Shown one piece after another: positions 15,902 to 19,427 of a stretch of 19,427 bases of DNA (its first letter is position 1; every line of letters starts with the position of its first letter). A program made the position numbers and the translations under genes. Origin of the DNA: an uncultured Oceanospirillaceae bacterium (GTDB lineage Bacteria; Pseudomonadota; Gammaproteobacteria; Pseudomonadales; Balneatricaceae); assembly GCA_946221045.1 (NCBI GenBank), contig CAMIIY010000001.1:1-19427 (forward strand), in the 5' to 3' direction. The notes below the pieces were generated by a model. It saw only the letters and a program-made list of their open reading frames with translations. It was not told where the DNA came from and did no database searches.

Positions 15902-15939
15902 GGGGCTGCATTTCCTTGGGAATAGTCGATAAGAAACCT

Positions 15940-15945
15940 ATTGTA
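15940..15945 (-). promoter_or_regulatory. Candidate -10 box for map
   Basis: TACAAT on the minus strand matches the sigma-70 -10 consensus at five of six positions and would give a leader of about 30 bases for map. The -35 at 17 bases (ttcgtt) is poor. Confidence 0.4.
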
Positions 15946-16005
15946 CCAATCCAGTCGCTATGAACGAAAGGTACAGAGGAAAGGCTGTAATTTTAGCTGC
16001 GGGTG

Positions 16006-16014
16006 TGGTATAAA
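16006..16014 (+). promoter_or_regulatory. Extended -10 promoter of the rpsB operon
   Basis: TGGTATAAA carries the extended -10 TGn followed by TATAAA, and then a GC-rich stretch (tcgcgctcg). A GC-rich discriminator of this kind is typical of ribosomal promoters under stringent control. No good -35 is seen at the expected place, which fits an extended -10 promoter. Transcription would start near 16021. Confidence 0.6.
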
Positions 16015-16020
16015 ATCGCG

Positions 16021-16156
16021 CTCGTTTTGGCCGGTCAGTGTTTGTAGTGCCTGCCAGACGACTAAAACACACATATACCTAAACAGTATTCAGGGTGCCC
16101 TCGGGGTTTGGATGCTGGGGTGTATGGAGGTTTAACCCAAATTTTTAGGATATATC
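16021..16156 (+). promoter_or_regulatory. rpsB leader, probable S2 autoregulatory RNA
   Basis: The leader is about 136 bases and unusually long for a ribosomal protein gene. It contains a tract running from ccctcggggtttgg to ggaggtttaaccc, where GGGTT (16104-16108) can pair with AACCC (16134-16138). In gammaproteobacteria the rpsB leader is a known conserved structure through which S2 represses rpsB-tsf. Assignment here is by position, length and this tract; I could not run a covariance search. The real rpsB ribosome site is the AGGA at 16147-16150. Confidence 0.55.
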
Positions 16157-16897
16157 ATGGCTAAAATTACTATGCGTGACCTGCTGAAAGCAGGTGTTCA
16201 CTTCGGTCACCAGACCCGTTACTGGAACCCGAAAATGTCCAAATTCATTTTCGGTGCTCGTAACAAGATTCATATCATTAACCTGGAACAGACCCTGCCA
16301 GCACTGAACGGTGCTTTGGACAGCATCCAGAATATGGCATCCAACAAAAACAAAATTCTGTTTGTTGGTACCAAGCGCGCTGCGAGCAAGATCGTTAAAG
16401 ACGAAGCGTCCCGTGCAGGTATGCCTTACGTGAACCACCGCTGGTTGGGTGGTATGCTGACCAACTATAAAACCATCCGTCAGTCTATCCGTCGTCTGCG
16501 TGACCTGGAAACTGAAAGCCAGGATGGTACTTTCGCTAAGCTGACCAAAAAAGAAGCACTGATGCGTCAGCGCGAAATGGAAAAATTGGAACGTTCCATC
16601 GGTGGTATCAAAGAGATGGGCGGTCTGCCAGATGCGCTGTTTGTCATTGATGTTGACCACGAGCGTATCGCTGTAAACGAAGCTAACAAACTGGGTATTC
16701 CGGTTATCGGTGTGGTTGATACCAACAGCGATCCAGACGGTATCGATGTTGTTATCCCGGGTAACGACGATGCACTGCGTGCTATCCAGATCTATGTTAA
16801 GTCTGCTGCTGATGCGTGCCTGGAAGGTTCTGCTGTTCACGCTGGCAACAAAAATGAATTCGTAGAGGTAGATGAGTCTCAGGCTGCAGCTGAGTAA
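16157..16897 (+). CDS. rpsB: 30S ribosomal protein S2
   Basis: S2 is a late-assembling protein of the 30S subunit and is needed for S1 binding. The 246 residues are the usual size. The N-terminus [20 protein letters not shown] is diagnostic, followed by [20 protein letters not shown] and the signature [12 protein letters not shown]. Later blocks are [19 protein letters not shown] and [20 protein letters not shown]. An AGGA six bases before the ATG sets the start. Codon use is strongly biased to the preferred set (cgt, ggt, ctg, aac), unlike neighbouring flgT or eptA, as expected for a highly expressed gene. It leads the operon with tsf, behind a long leader probably controlled by S2 itself. 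Confidence 0.98.
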   Translation: MAKITMRDLLKAGVHFGHQTRYWNPKMSKFIFGARNKIHIINLEQTLPALNGALDSIQNMASNKNKILFVGTKRAASKIVKDEASRAGMPYVNHRWLGGMLTNYKTIRQSIRRLRDLETESQDGTFAKLTKKEALMRQREMEKLERSIGGIKEMGGLPDALFVIDVDHERIAVNEANKLGIPVIGVVDTNSDPDGIDVVIPGNDDALRAIQIYVKSAADACLEGSAVHAGNKNEFVEVDESQAAAE

Positions 16898-16903
16898 TCA
16901 GCT

Positions 16904-16959
16904 TGTCAGAACACTCTGACAGACTTGTCTAAATCAGGGGGGCATTGCTCCCCTTTTTT
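16904..16959 (+). terminator. Hairpin pair with T-run between rpsB and tsf (attenuator)
   Basis: A first hairpin, TGTCAGA/TCTGACA (16904-16921), is followed by GGGGGGC-ATT-GCTCCCC (16937-16953) and six T (16954-16959). The second has the full shape of a Rho-independent terminator but lies between two co-expressed genes. It probably works partially, adjusting the amount of tsf and downstream transcript relative to rpsB. Confidence 0.8.
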
Positions 16960-17003
16960 CAATTTTTAAGATTAACCCGAAACGCTCTATGGGGTGAGAG
17001 AAC

Positions 17004-17864
17004 ATGGCAAATATCTCTGCTGCAATGGTTAAAGACCTGCGCGACCGTACTGGTCTGGGCATGATGGAGTGCAAAAAAGCACTGCAGGAAGCTGGCGGTG
17101 ACGTCGAAAAAGCGATTGAAGAACTGCGTAAAGCCTCTGGTATGAAAGCGGCTAAAAAAGCTGGCCGTACTGCTGCTGAAGGTGTGGTTGCAGTTAAGGT
17201 TGCTGATGACAACAGCTACGCGGTAGCGGTTGAAGTTAACTCTGAAACTGACTTTGCTGCCCGTGATGAAGGTTTCCTGGGTTTCGTGAACACTGTGCTG
17301 GAAAAAGCCTTTGCTGAAAAACAGACTGATGTCGCTGCCCTGATGGACGGTGAAATGAGCAACGTGCGTGAAGCGCTGGTTCAGAAAATCGGTGAAAACA
17401 TCGGCGTTCGCCGTTTGTTCCTGATTGAAGGTGGTCTGGTTGACGCTTATGTTCACAGCAACAACAAGCTGGCTGCTATCGTTGCGCTGAATGGCGGTAC
17501 GTCTGAAGTTGCCCGTGATATCGCAATGCATGTAACGGCCGTTAACCCTCAGGTTGTTAATAAAGATGACATGCCTGCTGAAGTGGTTGAGAAAGAAAAA
17601 GAGATCATTCTGGCGCAGCCTGATATGGCCGGTAAACCGGCTGAGATTGCTGAGAAAATGGTGATGGGCCGTATCAGCAAGTTCCTGGCTGAAAACAGCC
17701 TGGTTGAACAGCCTTATGTTAAAAACCCTGATCAGAAAGTGGGTCAGTACGCCAAAGATGCCGGTGCAACAGTGCAGTCCTTTACCCGTATTGCCGTAGG
17801 TGAAGGTATCGAAGTTGAGAAAGTTGACTTCGCTGCTGAAGTGGCTGCCCAGCTGAAAGGCTGA
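17004..17864 (+). CDS. tsf: Elongation factor Ts
   Basis: EF-Ts exchanges GDP for GTP on EF-Tu during translation. The 286 residues are normal for gammaproteobacteria. The N-terminal UBA-like domain shows [20 protein letters not shown] and [12 protein letters not shown], with the signature [12 protein letters not shown]. The core begins with [19 protein letters not shown], the segment containing the conserved TDF that contacts EF-Tu. Later blocks [11 protein letters not shown] and [18 protein letters not shown] complete it. The ribosome site is within ggggtgagag. Codon bias is as strong as in rpsB. A terminator-like attenuator precedes it and an unusual inverted repeat follows. Confidence 0.98.
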   Translation: MANISAAMVKDLRDRTGLGMMECKKALQEAGGDVEKAIEELRKASGMKAAKKAGRTAAEGVVAVKVADDNSYAVAVEVNSETDFAARDEGFLGFVNTVLEKAFAEKQTDVAALMDGEMSNVREALVQKIGENIGVRRLFLIEGGLVDAYVHSNNKLAAIVALNGGTSEVARDIAMHVTAVNPQVVNKDDMPAEVVEKEKEIILAQPDMAGKPAEIAEKMVMGRISKFLAENSLVEQPYVKNPDQKVGQYAKDAGATVQSFTRIAVGEGIEVEKVDFAAEVAAQLKG

Positions 17865-17876
17865 TCCTAGTCCGAT

Positions 17877-17920
17877 TTCAAGCGATTGCGTATACAACAG
17901 GTGTGCGCAATCGACTTGAA
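17877..17920 (+). repeat. Long inverted repeat between tsf and pyrH
   Basis: TTCAAGCGATTGCG (17877-17890) pairs with CGCAATCG-A-CTTGAA (17906-17920): fourteen pairs with one bulged A and a 15-base loop. No T-run follows, so it is not a typical terminator. It may be an RNase processing site or a 3' stabiliser of the rpsB-tsf message. Confidence 0.65.
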
Positions 17921-17964
17921 TGCTGCTAAACTCACCTGGTTTGCCTAGCTGCGGAGATCAACCC

Positions 17965-18723
17965 ATGCCTTCCTCTGATAAACAATCCAAATACAACCGT
18001 ATTCTGCTCAAGCTGAGTGGTGAAGCGCTCATGGGCGATGAGAACTTTGGCATCGACTCAAAAGTGCTGAATCGGATGGCACTGGAGATCGGTCAGCTGG
18101 TCGGTATCGGTGTTCAGGTGGGGATGGTTATTGGTGGTGGTAACCTGTTTCGCGGCGCGGCCCTGAATGCGGCGGGTCTGGACCGTGTGACGGGCGACCA
18201 TATGGGTATGCTGGCGACTGTGATGAATGCGCTGGCCATGCGTGATGCGCTGGAGCGCAGCAATATCAATACCCGTGTTATGTCTGCGATTCCTATGAGT
18301 GGGGTGGTGGATCACTACGACCGCCGCAACGCAATGCGTTACCTGAACCAGGGTGATGTTGTTATCTTCGCTGCGGGTACTGGTAACCCTTTCTTTACGA
18401 CCGATTCTGCGGCATGTTTACGCGGTATCGAAATCGAAGCAGATGCGGTACTCAAGGCCACGAAGGTGGACGGTGTGTACACGGCTGATCCGGTGAAAGA
18501 TCCTGAAGCCCTTCGTTACCGCCACCTGAGCTATGACGAAGTACTGGAGCAGCAGTTGGGTGTGATGGACCTGACCGCCATCTGTCTGACCCGGGATCAC
18601 AGTATGCCGGTTCGCGTTTTTAATATGAATAAACCAGGTGCTCTGGCCAATCTGGTGGTGGGTGGTGATGAAGGTACACTCATTGATTGGCGTGAAACGG
18701 TTGGAGAAAAATATGCTAAATGA
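17965..18723 (+). CDS. pyrH: Uridylate kinase (UMP kinase)
   Basis: PyrH phosphorylates UMP to UDP in pyrimidine synthesis and acts as a hexamer, activated by GTP and inhibited by UTP. I place the start at the ATG at 17965, because GGAG lies eight bases before it and the protein then has the usual form (252 residues). A reading from 17920 adds 15 residues inside the inverted repeat and has no ribosome site. The amino-acid-kinase features are clear: [72 protein letters not shown]. The stop overlaps the frr start by 11 bases. Gene order tsf-pyrH-frr is widely conserved. Confidence 0.97.
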   Translation: MPSSDKQSKYNRILLKLSGEALMGDENFGIDSKVLNRMALEIGQLVGIGVQVGMVIGGGNLFRGAALNAAGLDRVTGDHMGMLATVMNALAMRDALERSNINTRVMSAIPMSGVVDHYDRRNAMRYLNQGDVVIFAAGTGNPFFTTDSAACLRGIEIEADAVLKATKVDGVYTADPVKDPEALRYRHLSYDEVLEQQLGVMDLTAICLTRDHSMPVRVFNMNKPGALANLVVGGDEGTLIDWRETVGEKYAK

Positions 18724-19270
18724 AATTGTCCAGGATGCTGGCGAGCGCATGCAGAAAAGCGCTGATGCGCTGGTAGAAAACCTGAAAAAAATTCGTACTG
18801 GCCGTGCCCATCCTAGCATTCTGGAAAGTGTGCATGTCAGTTATTACGGTTCAGACGTACCGCTGTCTCAGGTTGCAAATATTGCTGTTGAAGATGGTCG
18901 TACGCTGTCGATTGTGCCTTGGGAAAAGCAGATGGTGCCGGTCATCGAAAAGGCCATCATGATGTCTGATCTGGGGCTTAACCCGTCTACAGCGGGTGAC
19001 AATATTCGTGTGCCTATGCCGGCGTTGACTGAGGAAACCCGTAAGGGCTTCATCCGTCAGGCGCGTCAGGAAGCAGAAAATGGCCGTGTGGCGATCCGTA
19101 ATATTCGTCGAGATGCTAACTCTGACCTGAAAGATCTGAATAAAGAAAAAGAGATCACCGATGACGATCTGCGTCGCGGCGAAGATCAGGTGCAGAAGCT
19201 GACGGATAAATTTGTGGCAGAAATTGACAAACTGCTGGAACAGAAAGAAAAGGATCTGATGGAAATTTGA
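18713..19270 (+). CDS. frr: Ribosome recycling factor
   Basis: With EF-G, RRF splits the ribosome after termination so that subunits can be reused. Starting at the ATG at 18713, the product is exactly the usual 185 residues; the frame is open upstream but that part lies inside pyrH. GGAG sits seven bases before the start. Diagnostic blocks are [36 protein letters not shown] and [16 protein letters not shown], then the C-terminal helix [16 protein letters not shown] and [11 protein letters not shown]. The 11-base overlap with pyrH implies translational coupling. uppS follows directly, without the dxr gene found here in E. coli. Confidence 0.97.
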   Translation: MLNEIVQDAGERMQKSADALVENLKKIRTGRAHPSILESVHVSYYGSDVPLSQVANIAVEDGRTLSIVPWEKQMVPVIEKAIMMSDLGLNPSTAGDNIRVPMPALTEETRKGFIRQARQEAENGRVAIRNIRRDANSDLKDLNKEKEITDDDLRRGEDQVQKLTDKFVAEIDKLLEQKEKDLMEI

Positions 19271-19310
19271 TCCTGTAGCAGAGTCTCTGGCTCTATTGGA
19301 TTTGCGCTAC

Positions 19311-19427
19311 ATGGCCCCGGAAGAAAAGTCAGCTGCATCACGCAATCCGCCACCCCGGCATATTGCTATCATCATGGATGGCAATAACCGCTGGGCCAAG
19401 CAACAGGGATTGCAGGGTGTTGAAGGT
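19311..19427 (+). CDS. uppS: Undecaprenyl diphosphate synthase, N-terminal part
   Basis: This is the first 39 codons of UppS, cut by the window end. The enzyme makes C55 undecaprenyl diphosphate, the lipid carrier for peptidoglycan and O-antigen. RHIAIIMDGNNRWAKQQGL contains the family's first conserved block, including the Mg-binding Asp of MDGN. The ATG at 19311 is the likely start, with gga ten bases before it; an in-frame TTG at 19296 is the alternative. It begins 40 bases after frr, and the direct frr-uppS order resembles pseudomonads. Confidence 0.93.
   Translation, partial: MAPEEKSAASRNPPPRHIAIIMDGNNRWAKQQGLQGVEG

Noticed and set aside
16959..17897. A 312-codon open frame antisense to tsf, and a similar one of 231 codons antisense to rpsB
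   Set aside because: Both lie opposite highly expressed genes with strong codon bias, which suppresses antisense stops. They have no ribosome site, and their translations resemble no protein.
17920..17964. Longer PyrH starting at 17920
   Set aside because: It starts inside the tsf-pyrH inverted repeat with no ribosome site, while the ATG at 17965 has GGAG at good spacing.
18638..18712. Longer ribosome recycling factor starting at 18638
   Set aside because: The extra part lies within pyrH in another frame; starting at 18713 gives the exact family length.

Overview
The window is a chromosomal segment of a gammaproteobacterium. It is most like the Oceanospirillales/Pseudomonadales side of the class, judging by gene order and protein style: map-glnD diverges from rpsB-tsf-pyrH-frr, with uppS directly after frr as in pseudomonads (E. 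coli has dxr in between). A FabY-type ketoacyl synthase and Vibrio-like flgT/flgO/flgP genes are also present, so the cell is expected to be flagellated and probably aquatic. No genus can be named from the sequence alone.

Layout, left to right. 1-477: mostly non-coding; it holds a frameshifted coding remnant (156-315) closed by a good terminator. 478-2914 (+): prfC (release factor 3), a terminator, then yjjV (TatD-family metal hydrolase). 2918-5212 (-): fabY, which probably starts fatty-acid synthesis, followed by a small lipoprotein gene. 5468-6127 (+): a YiaD-like OmpA-family lipoprotein and its terminator. 6234-8741 (-): an envelope-modification pair, a PAP2 phosphatase and an EptA/MCR-type phosphoethanolamine transferase. 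The transferase has its own candidate promoter, bracketed by an 11-bp direct repeat. 8742-9099: a non-coding gap with two hairpins. 9100-12106: a flagellar outer-membrane/H-ring module, with flgT plus an unknown secreted four-cysteine protein on the minus strand and flgO-flgP divergently on the plus strand. 12103-15901 (-): a map-glnD-DUF1244 operon (N-terminal Met removal, nitrogen sensing, unknown). 16006-19427 (+): the translation operon rpsB-tsf-pyrH-frr and the start of uppS, preceded by an extended -10 promoter and a long leader likely to be the S2 autoregulatory site.

Most of the window is conserved housekeeping sequence, and I see no phage, insertion sequence, CRISPR array or defence system. 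The points most worth following are the uncharacterised secreted protein apparently co-transcribed with flgT, the repeat-bracketed eptA promoter, the variant active-site motifs of the PAP2 protein, and the frameshifted remnant upstream of prfC. I found no convincing evidence of a wholly new system.
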